From positions 1,704 to 65,703 of the forward strand of contig LUJM01000034.1 of the NCBI GenBank assembly GCA_001689415.1: DNA of 64,000 nucleotides, in the 5' to 3' direction. Each line of letters opens with the position of its first letter. Position 1 is the first letter of the stretch. This document shows, piece by piece, positions 26,856 through 35,646 of the stretch. The stretch is from Bacteroidales bacterium M2 (GTDB lineage: Bacteria; Bacteroidota; Bacteroidia; Bacteroidales; Muribaculaceae). The notes under the pieces were generated by a model. That model worked only from the letters and a program-made list of their open reading frames with translations. It was not told the DNA's origin and ran no database searches. A program made the translations under genes and the position numbers.

Positions 26856-27794
26856 TTAGAATTTGTTGAGAAGGGAGATTAGAGGTTCGGCTTTGGCTTG
26901 CGTCTCGGCCCATTCGTCATCAGCGACAGATTGGCCGGTGATGCCGCTGCCCGAGTAGATGCACCAATGATTGCTATCGAAATGCACGCAGCGGAGAATC
27001 ACATATGCTGTATCGGCGGTAGAGATGAGGCCTGCGTAAAACCGACGGTCGAATTGCTCGAGTCGGTCGATATTCTTTACGGCTATGTCGCGTGGCAAAC
27101 CACAAACCGCCGCTGTCGGATGCAGGGCTTTGGCCACCTTGCCGACTGTGATTGAGCCTTTTTCGCTACAATGGAGTTCGATTGATGTACAGAGATGCTC
27201 TATTTCGCCGTAGCGAAGTGTGGCGGTTTCTTTCACATCGCAATTCCATGTCGGGTATAACTCGCGGATATTAGAGCGGATATCGTCGATAACCATATTG
27301 TGCTCGGCGATATTTTTGTCGTCCCACTTAGTTTCTGTGCCCACTCTTCTTGTACCGGCAAGCGCTCGTGTATAGGCGATGTCGTCTTTAAGGCTGACAA
27401 GCAGCTCGGGGCTTGCTCCCATCCAATATCCGGTAACCGGGTGGTAAAATAAGAAGCAGAACATGTCGGGGAACATGTCGAAATACTCTTGAGCCATAGA
27501 TATTGGAGCAAAGTTGTGGAACTTTCCACAAATCTGCCTGGCTATGACTACTTTGCCATTATTTCGGCGTGCGGTTTCGGCTGCACTTGTCACCGAATGA
27601 CTGTATATATCTGCCGGGGTAGATATCTGTGCGACTTCGGTTTGTTGAAATGGGCGGTCGAGCCACTGTGTAATGGCTATGCCATTGCCTCGCAGGCAGC
27701 CGACTTCGGTTGTCAGATTGTCAACAAACCTATATTCGTTGTCTCCGGGAAGACGGTAAAAGATAAAGGGCAAACTATAGTCAAACAGTTCCAT
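26856..27794 (-). CDS. menF: isochorismate synthase-like chorismate-binding enzyme (short form)
   Basis: The start is set at 27794 (MELFDYSLPFIFYRLPG), inside the rimO 3' end. The chorismate-binding C-terminal fold is intact: GASPELLVSL, ALAGTRRVG, AEHNMVIDDI, EHLCTSIE, LHPTAAVCGLPR and FYAGLIS. It most likely makes isochorismate for menaquinone, which both the frd and cyd enzymes here need. At 313 residues it lacks most of the N-terminal region of longer MenF/TrpE proteins. No other men gene is adjacent, which is unusual. PabB-type activity is an alternative. Confidence 0.8.
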   Translation of the reverse strand: MELFDYSLPFIFYRLPGDNEYRFVDNLTTEVGCLRGNGIAITQWLDRPFQQTEVAQISTPADIYSHSVTSAAETARRNNGKVVIARQICGKFHNFAPISMAQEYFDMFPDMFCFLFYHPVTGYWMGASPELLVSLKDDIAYTRALAGTRRVGTETKWDDKNIAEHNMVIDDIRSNIRELYPTWNCDVKETATLRYGEIEHLCTSIELHCSEKGSITVGKVAKALHPTAAVCGLPRDIAVKNIDRLEQFDRRFYAGLISTADTAYVILRCVHFDSNHWCIYSGSGITGQSVADDEWAETQAKAEPLISLLNKF

Positions 27795-29091
27795 AGAGGT
27801 CAAAACCTTCACTTCCTGTTATTTCAACATCATATATAGCCCCGACTTCAAGCTCGTTCTCGCTTGAAACGAATACATTGCAGTCTACTTCGGGCGAATC
27901 GAATTCGGTTCGGCCTATCCAGCATTGCATATTATCATCGAATTCATCGATTATTACTCGAAGCGTCTTTCCGATTTCAGATGCAGCAACCTCTGTGGCA
28001 ATCTCTTCCTGTACGGCCATTAGCTGTTCGAGGCGCGATTGTTTTACCTCGTCGGGGATAGCATCTTCGAAATTCTTCGCAGCGAAAGTGTCTTCTTCTT
28101 CGCAGTATGCAAATGCGCCGAGTCGCTCGAATCGCTGCTCTTTTACAAACTCGATTAATCGATTGAATGCACTGTCGTCTTCGCCCGGAAATCCTACCAT
28201 CATGGTAGTACGGATATGTATGCCCGGTACTTCGCGGCGAATCCTCTCGAGCAGGCGGCGGGTTTCGTCGGCAGTGATATGGCGACGCATGTTAGAGAGT
28301 ACGGTATCATCGATATGCTGTAATGCGATATCGAGATATTTGCACACTTCCTTGCGCTTTGCCATTACCGGGAGGATGCCATAGGGGAAGTCCGACGGAT
28401 ATGCATAGTGCAAGCGTATCATTTCTGCGCCCTCGATATCGGCCATGCGGTCAATAAGGTCGGCTAAGGGCTCCGACGGGGCGTCGCTGAGGTCGTGACC
28501 GTACGACGACAAGTCCTGGGCGATGATATTGAATTCGCGTGTGCCCTCGCTTGCGAGTTCTGCTACTTCGGCAAGGATTTCTTCAGCCGGTCGAGAATGG
28601 TGTCGGCCGGTAATCAAGGGTATGGCACAGAAGGCGCAGAAGCGGTTGCAGCCTTCCGATATCTTGATATAAGAATAGTGTGGGGCAGTGGATAGTTTTC
28701 GCTGCCAGGGCTTTGCGGGGGTAGCGGTCTTTTTGCTCAATACCTCGTCAATTATTCCCTGCCAGTCGAATTTGCCATAAATACCGTCGAGTTCGGGCAT
28801 CTGTTCGGCTACATCATCGCGGTAGCGTTCGCTAAGACACCCCATGACGTATACAGCCTTGACATGTTTGCGTTTCTTCAAATCAAGGAAGCGAAGCAAC
28901 TCGAACACAGACTCCTCTTTGGCGTCGCCGATAAAGCCACATGTGTTTACAATCACTGTCGAACCACGCGGTGGTACATCCTCGTCGAATGCCACCTCTA
29001 TGCCGAGGTCGGCAAATCGACGTGCGAGGCGTTCGCTGTCGACAAGATTTTTAGAGCAGCCAAGACTGAATATATTGATGTGTTCTTTCAT
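27781..29091 (-). CDS. rimO: ribosomal protein uS12 methylthiotransferase RimO
   Basis: The start is ATG at 29091 (MKEHINIFSLGCSKNLVDSE). The 436 residues contain the N-terminal UPF0004 domain with cluster cysteines, the radical SAM motif CNRFCAFCAIP and a C-terminal TRAM domain. It methylthiolates the conserved Asp of ribosomal protein S12. The start codon shares a base with the stop of the 56-codon gene upstream (TGATG), and its 3' end overlaps menF by 14 bases. Confidence 0.95.
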   Translation of the reverse strand: MKEHINIFSLGCSKNLVDSERLARRFADLGIEVAFDEDVPPRGSTVIVNTCGFIGDAKEESVFELLRFLDLKKRKHVKAVYVMGCLSERYRDDVAEQMPELDGIYGKFDWQGIIDEVLSKKTATPAKPWQRKLSTAPHYSYIKISEGCNRFCAFCAIPLITGRHHSRPAEEILAEVAELASEGTREFNIIAQDLSSYGHDLSDAPSEPLADLIDRMADIEGAEMIRLHYAYPSDFPYGILPVMAKRKEVCKYLDIALQHIDDTVLSNMRRHITADETRRLLERIRREVPGIHIRTTMMVGFPGEDDSAFNRLIEFVKEQRFERLGAFAYCEEEDTFAAKNFEDAIPDEVKQSRLEQLMAVQEEIATEVAASEIGKTLRVIIDEFDDNMQCWIGRTEFDSPEVDCNVFVSSENELEVGAIYDVEITGSEGFDLYGTV

Positions 29092-29261
29092 CAATCAATG
29101 TCGTGTTTATTTAGGTTTCGCAAGTTTGATAATTTGTTAGCGTATAGCTTGTTGTTGACCCGATAGGTTTTGGGGCGGTCAACGAAAATCGTGAGCAAGC
29201 TGTCGCTTGCGAAACTATAGGAGTATACAATATATCGGATAGCTGAATCCGGTGATAGCAT
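29091..29261 (-). CDS. conserved-looking 56-residue protein between ftsY and rimO
   Basis: A frame of 56 codons starts with ATG at 29261, whose A is the last base of the ftsY stop (TAATG). It ends with TGA at 29093-29091, whose A begins the rimO start (TGATG). It fills the gap exactly and is stop-free, so translational coupling on both sides strongly suggests a real gene. The product starts MLSPDSAIRYIVYSYSF, continues LLTIFVDRPKTYRVNNK and ends with a basic, Asn/Leu-rich tail (NKLSNLRNLNKHDID). It has no membrane segment or cysteine. The beta-strand pattern is faintly like KTSC domains, but I do not assign it. Function unknown. Confidence 0.7.
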   Translation of the reverse strand: MLSPDSAIRYIVYSYSFASDSLLTIFVDRPKTYRVNNKLYANKLSNLRNLNKHDID

Positions 29262-30223
29262 TATCCCTGCTTGCCGAAAAGCGAACTTACGAAAGCGCGT
29301 TTGTCGAATAGCTGCAGGTCGTTGATGCCTTCGCCTATACCGATGTATTTTACGGGTATTTTGAATTGGTCGCTGATACCGATTACCACACCGCCGCGGG
29401 CTGTGCCGTCGAGTTTTGTCACGGCAAGGTGGGTTACCTGTGTGGCTGCAGAGAACTGACGGGCCTGCTCGAATGCATTCTGACCGGTAGAGCCGTCAAG
29501 AACAAGCAGCACCTCGTGTGGAGCTCCCGGTACGACCTTGTCCATTACTCGTTTTATTTTCGACAGCTCGTCCATAAGGCCTTTTTTGTTGTGCAGACGG
29601 CCTGCGGTGTCGATGATTACAACATCAACGCCGTTTGCCAGGGCCGACGAGAGAGTGTCGAATGCTACAGCGGCGGCATCGCTGCCAAGACTTTGCTTCA
29701 CTACCGGTACGTCGGCGCGACGGGCCCATTCGTCGAGCTGCTCTATCGCAGCCGCACGGAAGGTGTCGGCAGCTCCGAGCATCACCTTGTTGCCTGCCTG
29801 CTTGTACTGGTGTGCGAGTTTGCCAATGGTCGTGGTTTTACCTACGCCGTTGACTCCCACTACCATAATCACATAAGGCTTCTTGCCTGCCGGAGGCATA
29901 AATTCGCCTGAGGTGTTGTCGGTGTCATTCTCGGCCAGCATATCGCTGATTTCCTCGCAAAGCAGATCGTTGAGCTCATCCATGTCTACGTATTTGTCGC
30001 GTGCCACGCGTGCTTGTATACGATCGATGATTTTGAGGGTGGTTTCTGCTCCAACATCACTTGTGATAAAGATTTCCTCTAATTCGTCAAGGAAATCATC
30101 ATCGATTGTGCGTCGACCTGTAAATGCGCGACGAAGCTTGCTAAAAACGCCTTCTTTGGTTTTTTGCAGGCCTCGGTCCAGGTTCTGCTTTTTATCTTTG
30201 CTGAAGAAATCAAAAAATCCCAT
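29261..30223 (-). CDS. ftsY: signal recognition particle receptor FtsY
   Basis: The 320 residues start at MGFFDFFSKDKKQNL. They have an NG domain with G1 GVNGVGKTTTIGKLA, the GAADTFRAAA insertion box, G3 DTAGRLHNK and G4 TKLDGTARGG. It lacks the long acidic A domain of E. coli, as is usual in Bacteroidetes. It docks the SRP-ribosome complex at the membrane. It is first in a seven-gene minus-strand operon. The rpmB-rpmG-DUF4295 genes that often precede ftsY in this phylum are absent here. Confidence 0.96.
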   Translation of the reverse strand: MGFFDFFSKDKKQNLDRGLQKTKEGVFSKLRRAFTGRRTIDDDFLDELEEIFITSDVGAETTLKIIDRIQARVARDKYVDMDELNDLLCEEISDMLAENDTDNTSGEFMPPAGKKPYVIMVVGVNGVGKTTTIGKLAHQYKQAGNKVMLGAADTFRAAAIEQLDEWARRADVPVVKQSLGSDAAAVAFDTLSSALANGVDVVIIDTAGRLHNKKGLMDELSKIKRVMDKVVPGAPHEVLLVLDGSTGQNAFEQARQFSAATQVTHLAVTKLDGTARGGVVIGISDQFKIPVKYIGIGEGINDLQLFDKRAFVSSLFGKQG

Positions 30224-30249
30224 GGTTGTTTTTTCTTTATTTAGACTAC

Positions 30250-30257
30250 AAAGTTAC
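30250..30257 (-). promoter_or_regulatory. -7 element of the ftsY operon
   Basis: The minus strand reads TAACTTTG (TAnnTTTG) 27 bases before the ftsY start, suggesting a short leader for the seven-gene operon. No clear -33 TTG was identified. Confidence 0.55.
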
Positions 30258-30374
30258 GCAAAAATAATGTTATGGCAAAGATAAGTATCAGGAAAGTTGT
30301 GTTTTCATTCGTGTTTGAACTATACTTGCCACTTGTTGTTTTACTAATTGTAAGATTATCAAATCATCAAGTAT

Positions 30375-30572
30375 ATGGCACTGATTAAGACACAAGAAGA
30401 GCGCGAAATATCGCTGCTGAAAAAAGTAGAGCAAGATCTCGTGCGCCGTGAGCGTCGCGAACGTATCCACCATGTCCTGATTGCCGGCCTGGCAATACTG
30501 TCGATTACGGCTTTTGTCGGCGGGCATGTATTTGGACGAAAATGTAAGTCAAAACGACATTTCCTCGGATAG
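30375..30572 (+). CDS. small single-pass membrane protein
   Basis: The 65 residues consist of a highly charged amphipathic N-terminus (TQEEREISLLKKVEQDLVRR), one hydrophobic helix (VLIAGLAILSITAFVGGHVFG) and a short basic end. This is a coherent protein design unlike random translation. It is followed by a strong intrinsic terminator at 30602 in the same orientation, which supports a transcript. I do not recognise a family. The overlapping minus-strand frame (30288-30527) looks less protein-like. Confidence 0.6.
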   Translation: MALIKTQEEREISLLKKVEQDLVRRERRERIHHVLIAGLAILSITAFVGGHVFGRKCKSKRHFLG

Positions 30573-30601
30573 CTACAAGCTTTCGATAAGAGAAATCCGG
30601 T

Positions 30602-30640
30602 CGGGATAAGCTGCCCTGTGTGCAGTTTATCCCGTTTTTT
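30602..30640 (+). terminator. intrinsic terminator after the 65-residue membrane protein
   Basis: Stem cgggataagctgc/gcagtttatcccg (one G-U) with a 7-nt loop is followed by a T-run (gtttttt). Confidence 0.88.
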
Positions 30641-30668
30641 GTAGTAAGGCTTTCTAATACCTGTGTAG

Positions 30669-31853
30669 TTAGTCCCAGGTATACTTCTTCTGCTTGCCGA
30701 GTTTTGAGCGTATTTTACGTGCCGAGCGTCGCAGAGGGTATGTGATAGATAGCCAGGGTATTGTAATTAATAGCGGGCGCGATTTCATGGCTTTCATTGC
30801 CGGACGCCACATGGCGATGTCAAGCGTGAACATTGTCAAAAGCATTACGCCTGCTATAGTGGCAGCCTGCATGTTGGGGTAGCAGATATATGCGGCGGCA
30901 AGTGCTGTGAGTGTGGCGATTATCTGGAGCCAGCCGAGTAGCCCGAAAAGGAATCGCGGACGGCGACGGATATGGCTCTCTGTGAATATCCTACGCAATA
31001 CTCGCTCGGTAAATAATCGTGGATGATTGCCCTGACGGAGCTTTACTATTGATTCGTCGGAGAGTTCGACAGCTGTATTGCCCGGACGTACAATCTCGCT
31101 GATGAAAATATCGTCGTCGCCATAGTGGAGGTTGAGCGAGCGGGCAAAACCTTTGTTGCGAAGGAAGGCTTGTTTGCGGTATGCGATGTTGTATTCTGTT
31201 CCTCGGAAAGGGTGACGGGCTATTGCCGTGCCAAGCCAGCGCACGCTCTCGGCAACGTGGTCGAAGGCGCGGCGTCGGGCTCCGAAAGCATGGTCCTCTG
31301 AAGGGTCGATATATGAATAGCCAAGTACAATCTCGGTCTTGCCGTCGCGGTCGAAGGGGCGCATCATGCGTTTGAGCCAAAGCGGCGATTCTATATCGGC
31401 TGCTGTAGTTGTGAGGACTACGATATCGTAGCGGGCAGCCTTGATGCCAAGAGTAAGCGCAAGTTTTTTGCGCGATAGATTTACTACGCCCTGAGGGGTG
31501 AAGGTGAGGTAGATGTTATTGTGCAAGGCTCTGAACATCGATACCGTGTCGCGTACCTCTACTGATTCGCCTTCGTTGACAACTATCACCTCGAAGGCGG
31601 CAGGGTAATCCTGGCCGAGGATAGTCTTTATCATTTCTTCGAGGCTGTCGGCCTCGCCCTGTGAATAAATAACTACCGATGCCGGCAGATAGTCGGCATC
31701 GGGTTTGTCGGGGCGTTCGCGGTCGGCTCGACGGCGGTAGTTGATTACCGAGCGCACTCGCAATATGTATATGGCTGATAGAATGATGATACAGGCAAAT
31801 GTGGCGCACAATAGCCACAAGGCCATATCGGGTATGATAGGTGAAAAATACAT
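30669..31853 (-). CDS. membrane-bound family 2 glycosyltransferase
   Basis: The 394 residues have an N-terminal anchor (LLCATFACIIILSAIYIL), a GT2 catalytic domain (ASVVIYSQGEADSLEEMIKTILGQDYPAAFEVIVVNEG, then an AARYDIVVLTTTAAD acid position and the acceptor-side YGDDDIFISE) and two C-terminal membrane helices. This resembles processive or lipid-linked GT2 enzymes. The canonical DxD is not obvious. The substrate is unknown. It stands alone with a good promoter 23 bases upstream. Confidence 0.85.
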   Translation of the reverse strand: MYFSPIIPDMALWLLCATFACIIILSAIYILRVRSVINYRRRADRERPDKPDADYLPASVVIYSQGEADSLEEMIKTILGQDYPAAFEVIVVNEGESVEVRDTVSMFRALHNNIYLTFTPQGVVNLSRKKLALTLGIKAARYDIVVLTTTAADIESPLWLKRMMRPFDRDGKTEIVLGYSYIDPSEDHAFGARRRAFDHVAESVRWLGTAIARHPFRGTEYNIAYRKQAFLRNKGFARSLNLHYGDDDIFISEIVRPGNTAVELSDESIVKLRQGNHPRLFTERVLRRIFTESHIRRRPRFLFGLLGWLQIIATLTALAAAYICYPNMQAATIAGVMLLTMFTLDIAMWRPAMKAMKSRPLLITIPWLSITYPLRRSARKIRSKLGKQKKYTWD

Positions 31854-31875
31854 TTTCCGTTTTTATTTACGCCTG

Positions 31876-31905
31876 CAAAATTAGCAAAAAATCTAATACA
31901 TGCAA
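31876..31905 (-). promoter_or_regulatory. promoter of the GT2 gene
   Basis: On the minus strand, TTG (31905-31903), a 19-nt spacer and TAATTTTG (31883-31876) match the Bacteroidetes consensus. Confidence 0.7.
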
Positions 31906-31957
31906 TAAAAAGAGCAGGCTTGATTATTCTAACGGGCTGTTGTATAACCAAGTTGTA

Positions 31958-32614
31958 TCAAAAATTATATCCCAAGGATATTGCTATCGTATTACGGTGG
32001 ATTCGTATCTTTTTATCTTTATCGCCATAACTTGCCAAAGGGGTAAAAGCTATTCCGGTCGTGATACCTACATAATAGTCGTGGGCGAATGTCATGCTCA
32101 GTTTGATAGACCAGCCTGCATCTATTCGTTTCCAACCGTGGTCGAAAAGGTTTATTTTCTTATCCGGCAACGGGTCGGGAGCACTCAGGTTGGGGCTTTG
32201 CTGCTGGCGTGCGTAGAGGTTGAAGTTGATGTACGGCCCCGTGGCTACCGCCATGTTGATCTGTGGTGCAACACTGAAATTGTAGCCGAAATCAAGAGGT
32301 ACGCGAAGTCCGTAATATTTGGCTGCATCCTGGTAATAGTATTCTTCGTCAAATGTAATTAGATTCTTGGCTGTCATGCCTGTGTATGTGAAGAATAATC
32401 CGGGCTCGAAGTAAAATCCCCTTGGCATAGCAATCTGTGCGATGCCGCCAAGCGAGAATCCCGCGCCGGTTTTGTAGGCGCTTCGGCCTCCGCCGGGAAC
32501 GGTGACATCCATTGCCAGGCGTACTCCGTAGGTCACGCTTGGTGTCGGTTCTTGTGCCGCCGCTGTCATTATAGTCGTTGCTATAATGGCTGGAAGGAGA
32601 AATTTGCGTATCAT
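31958..32614 (-). CDS. outer-membrane beta-barrel protein (PorT/OMP_b-brl family)
   Basis: The 218 residues start with a signal peptide (KFLLPAIIATTIMTAAAQ). Alternating hydrophobic strands typical of small barrels follow (GFYFEPGLFFTYTGM, YYGLRVPLDFGYNFS, PYINFNLYARQQ), ending in NTIAISLGYNF with a terminal aromatic residue that fits the BAM recognition signature. It probably sits in the outer membrane. Ligand and role are unknown; no SusD or TonB partner is adjacent. Confidence 0.85.
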   Translation of the reverse strand: MIRKFLLPAIIATTIMTAAAQEPTPSVTYGVRLAMDVTVPGGGRSAYKTGAGFSLGGIAQIAMPRGFYFEPGLFFTYTGMTAKNLITFDEEYYYQDAAKYYGLRVPLDFGYNFSVAPQINMAVATGPYINFNLYARQQQSPNLSAPDPLPDKKINLFDHGWKRIDAGWSIKLSMTFAHDYYVGITTGIAFTPLASYGDKDKKIRIHRNTIAISLGYNF

Positions 32615-32891
32615 TGTGATGTTCTGTTTTATGTCCCTTTGGGTGGGGAAACTCTGTTATGATATATAATAATACACCCTCGATATGATAATTGTTCTGT
32701 CAGAAATTCGTACTTTTGCGGATAATTGTCGATGAATTATAGCTGTCGGTCGATTTTGATGCGCCGGTTTGTAGATTATAAGATAATTTTGAATAAAAAT
32801 CTTGAGTTTCGCAAGTTGTAATTAGCTCACTGCCATTAGTGCTTGCCGTGTTGATTATACCGAAAGTGAACCTTGTGTAAAAAGAGATAGA
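32615..32891. other. intergenic region between the divergent barrel and lytS-like genes
   Basis: No gene is seen. Two TAnnTTTG boxes face the kinase gene: TACTTTTG at 32711-32718 and TAATTTTG at 32784-32791. Neither has a well-spaced TTG. If used, they imply leaders of roughly 170 or 95 nt before the kinase start at 32892. Confidence 0.45.
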
Positions 32892-33965
32892 ATGAGCGAG
32901 AATAGTACCGGAAGCAGCAGGTTTATGAATGCCGCTTCTCACTTGATTTTTATCGTAATACTCTTTATATTGCCTGATGTGCTCATGGCAATAGCTTTTC
33001 CGCATAAAAACGGCTTTGGCCTTTACCCCGGTTTTTATTTCAAGACCCTTGTTTATGTTGCGGTTTTCTATATCAATTACCTGTGGGTAATCGACCGCAC
33101 CCTTGCCGCCGGAAATGGACATCGACGTATCGGTACCTTTGTTGCAATTAACATAGGTATCGTTCTCGCCGGCCTTGTGCTGTGTTGGCTTGCGTCGAAT
33201 GTGTGGTTCCCGGGCGTGCCGCGCAGGCCTCGCAAGCCTCGCCCGGAGCACTATGTGTTGCTGAAGACGGCTTCGCTAATGCTCCGCGATTTTGTCATGC
33301 TCACACTTACACTCGCTTTGGCTGTGGCTTTGAGGCTGTCGGTAAAGTGGAAAGACCTTCAGCAACAGCGTAGGGAGCTGATTTCCAACCAGCGGGCGGT
33401 CGAACTCGATAATCTCAAAAGCCAGCTCAATCCTCATTTCCTGTTCAATACCCTCAATACAATCTATGTGCTGATTGCCGTAGCCCCGGATAAGGCACAG
33501 GGGGCCGTTCACCGTCTGTCGGGCCTGTTGAGGTATATGCTGTATGAGGACACTGCGAATGTGATGCTGAGTCAGGAGGCTGATTTTATCGAGAATTATG
33601 TGTCGCTGATGAGGCTGCGCCTCTCGGGCCGCGAAACGCACCTGAGTATAGATATTGACAATCATGGACAGGACAATGTGCCGCCACTGCTGTTTATACC
33701 GCTGGTAGAGAACGCGTTTAAGTACGGCGTTAATACTCATGACGACACCCCTGTGAGTGTGAAATTATATATCGACGGTCAATATGCCGTGTGTACGACT
33801 ACAAACTCGTATGAGCCTAACTCCAATGACCAGGACCCGCATAGTTCGGGCATCGGTCTCGCTAATTTGCGCAGGCGTCTGTCGCTTATTTATGGAAACA
33901 AGGCTTCGCTTTCTACTACGGCCGACGGACATTTTTATACAGCAACATTAAGGATACCGCTATGA
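32892..33965 (+). CDS. LytS-type sensor histidine kinase
   Basis: The 357 residues have four N-terminal membrane segments and then a cytosolic His_kinase domain with the phospho-acceptor box LKSQLNPHFLFNTLNTIYVL and an HATPase region (PLLFIPLVENAFKYGVN, SSGIGLANLRRRLSLIYG). It lacks a recognisable large periplasmic sensor. Its stop overlaps the start of the LytTR regulator as ATGA, so it forms a coupled two-component pair. The signal is unknown. Confidence 0.93.
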   Translation: MSENSTGSSRFMNAASHLIFIVILFILPDVLMAIAFPHKNGFGLYPGFYFKTLVYVAVFYINYLWVIDRTLAAGNGHRRIGTFVAINIGIVLAGLVLCWLASNVWFPGVPRRPRKPRPEHYVLLKTASLMLRDFVMLTLTLALAVALRLSVKWKDLQQQRRELISNQRAVELDNLKSQLNPHFLFNTLNTIYVLIAVAPDKAQGAVHRLSGLLRYMLYEDTANVMLSQEADFIENYVSLMRLRLSGRETHLSIDIDNHGQDNVPPLLFIPLVENAFKYGVNTHDDTPVSVKLYIDGQYAVCTTTNSYEPNSNDQDPHSSGIGLANLRRRLSLIYGNKASLSTTADGHFYTATLRIPL

Positions 33966-34663
33966 TACCTATGATAGAGACTCTCGTTGTCGACGATGAA
34001 CCCCTTGCCGCAACATTGATTCGCTCTTACGTGGAGCGGACGCCCTTTCTGCATCTTGCCGGTGAGGTGCACAGCGCTGAAGAAGCCCTTGAAATATTGA
34101 GCGGTGGCGGGATAGACTTGGTATATCTTGATATTAAAATGCCACGACTGAGCGGTGTACAGCTGGCTCGACTTATACCGAAAAACGTTCGAGTTGTGTT
34201 TACAACTGCATATTCCGATCATGCTGTCGAAGGTTTCAGGCTCGACGCCCTCGACTACTTGCTCAAGCCGGTCAGCTACGAGGAATTTCTTGAGTCTGCG
34301 ACCCGTGCCCTTCGTGAGTTGACCCCGGCCGAAAGCCGCGTGCAAGAAGGCGGTCATCTGTTGGTAAAGAGCGAATACCGCCTGCTCCGTATTCCTTTTG
34401 GAGATATAGAATACATCGAAGGCCTTAAGGATTATGTGAAAATATATATTGCCGGAGAAGCAAAAGCCATTCTTTCGCTGATGAGCATCAAGAGTCTTGA
34501 AGAAGCGCTTCCGGATTCGGCTTTTATGAGGGTGCACAGGTCGTTTATAGTCAACCTCGACAAAGTGAGGGTGATTGAGCGAAACTGTATAATAATGTCG
34601 GGTAGGGCAATACCAATATCAGAAAGCTATCGCAAGGCATTTCTGGAAAAGATAGAGGCATAA
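33962..34663 (+). CDS. LytTR-family response regulator
   Basis: The 233 residues have a receiver domain (TLVVDDEPLAA, phospho-acceptor Asp in VYLDIKMPRLSG, conserved Lys in YLLKPVSYEEF) and a C-terminal LytTR DNA-binding domain (VKSEYRLLRIPFGDIEYIEGLKDYVKI, FMRVHRSFIVNLDKVR). The start at 33962 is favoured because it makes the ATGA overlap with the kinase gene. It probably controls genes elsewhere, or the neighbouring barrel gene. Confidence 0.94.
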   Translation: MIPMIETLVVDDEPLAATLIRSYVERTPFLHLAGEVHSAEEALEILSGGGIDLVYLDIKMPRLSGVQLARLIPKNVRVVFTTAYSDHAVEGFRLDALDYLLKPVSYEEFLESATRALRELTPAESRVQEGGHLLVKSEYRLLRIPFGDIEYIEGLKDYVKIYIAGEAKAILSLMSIKSLEEALPDSAFMRVHRSFIVNLDKVRVIERNCIIMSGRAIPISESYRKAFLEKIEA

Positions 34664-34694
34664 AAAAAGCGGTCATGCGACCGCTTTTTTTATG
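34659..34694. terminator. bidirectional intrinsic terminator
   Basis: A perfect 16-bp stem with loop atgc (gcggtc/gaccgc core flanked by A7 and T7 runs) lies between the LytTR gene and the converging fabG. Confidence 0.93.
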
Positions 34695-34711
34695 CTTTAA
34701 TCAAATATTGA

Positions 34712-35458
34712 TTACATGTTCATGCCACCGTCGACCTGGATAACCTGGCCTGTAACATAGCTCGACATGTCAGAAGCGAGGAATGTTGCAACATCTGCGA
34801 TATCCTCCACTTTGCCACCGCGACGCAGGGGAATTTTCTTAACCCATTCTTCGCGAACGCTGTCCGACAGTGCAGCAGTCATAGCTGTTTCGATAAAGCC
34901 GGGGGCGATAGCGTTGGCACGGATGCCGCGAGAACCTACTTCCTGAGCGATGCTCTTGGCAAGGGCGATAAGACCTGCTTTTGAAGCTGCGTAGTTCGAC
35001 TGACCTGCATTGCCGTGTACGCCGACAACTGATGCCATGTTGATGATCGAACCGCAACGCTGACGCATCATTACGGGCAGAACAGCGTGGATGAAGTTGA
35101 ACGCGCTTTTGAGGTTGACAGCGATAACTGCATCCCACTGAGATTCGGTCATACGCATCATCAGGCCGTCCTTGGTGATACCGGCGTTGTTTACGAGGAT
35201 ATCGATGCGGCCAAAGTCTTCAACCACTTGTTTTACAACCTCTTCGGTCTGTGCGAAGTCGGCGGCGTTTGATGCATAGCCTACGCATTTTACACCGTAA
35301 GCAGCGATTTCAGCTTCTGTGGCTTTGCCGTTTTCGTCGATTGTGAGATCGGTAAATGCAATATTGGCACCCTCCTGGGCAAAGCGAATAGCGAGAGCTT
35401 TGCCGATACCGCGGGCTGCACCTGTGATAAGGGCGGTTTTTCCTTCGAGTAATTTCAT
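34712..35458 (-). CDS. fabG: 3-oxoacyl-[acyl-carrier-protein] reductase
   Basis: This 248-residue short-chain dehydrogenase has the cofactor motif TGAARGIGKA, the structural NNAG (VNNAGITKDGLMMRM), catalytic Ser in NMASVVG and the YAASKAG active site. The C-terminus (VTGQVIQVDGGMNM) is typical of FabG. It uses NADPH to reduce 3-oxoacyl-ACP in the elongation cycle. It is monocistronic here, with a TAATTTTG element upstream. Confidence 0.95.
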   Translation of the reverse strand: MKLLEGKTALITGAARGIGKALAIRFAQEGANIAFTDLTIDENGKATEAEIAAYGVKCVGYASNAADFAQTEEVVKQVVEDFGRIDILVNNAGITKDGLMMRMTESQWDAVIAVNLKSAFNFIHAVLPVMMRQRCGSIINMASVVGVHGNAGQSNYAASKAGLIALAKSIAQEVGSRGIRANAIAPGFIETAMTAALSDSVREEWVKKIPLRRGGKVEDIADVATFLASDMSSYVTGQVIQVDGGMNM

Positions 35459-35489
35459 TGTGAATAACGTGTATGTTTTAATCTGGCTG

Positions 35490-35497
35490 CAAAATTA
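35490..35497 (-). promoter_or_regulatory. -7 element of fabG
   Basis: The minus strand reads TAATTTTG (TAnnTTTG) 32 bases before the fabG start. No well-spaced TTG is evident. Confidence 0.5.
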
Positions 35498-35646
35498 CTA
35501 AAAATATTTAACAATTGGATAAAACAGGTCACAAATCACATCATTTAGACCAATAAATAGAGGGCGTAAATCATAAATGTTGAAAATACGACAATCTCGT
35601 GCAAGCATTTTTGCTTAATTTTGCAGTCACGAAATGCAAGAAACAT

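Noticed and set aside
35500..35646. Fluoride riboswitch upstream of crcB
   Set aside because: I looked for the conserved stem-loop and pseudoknot bases and did not see them.
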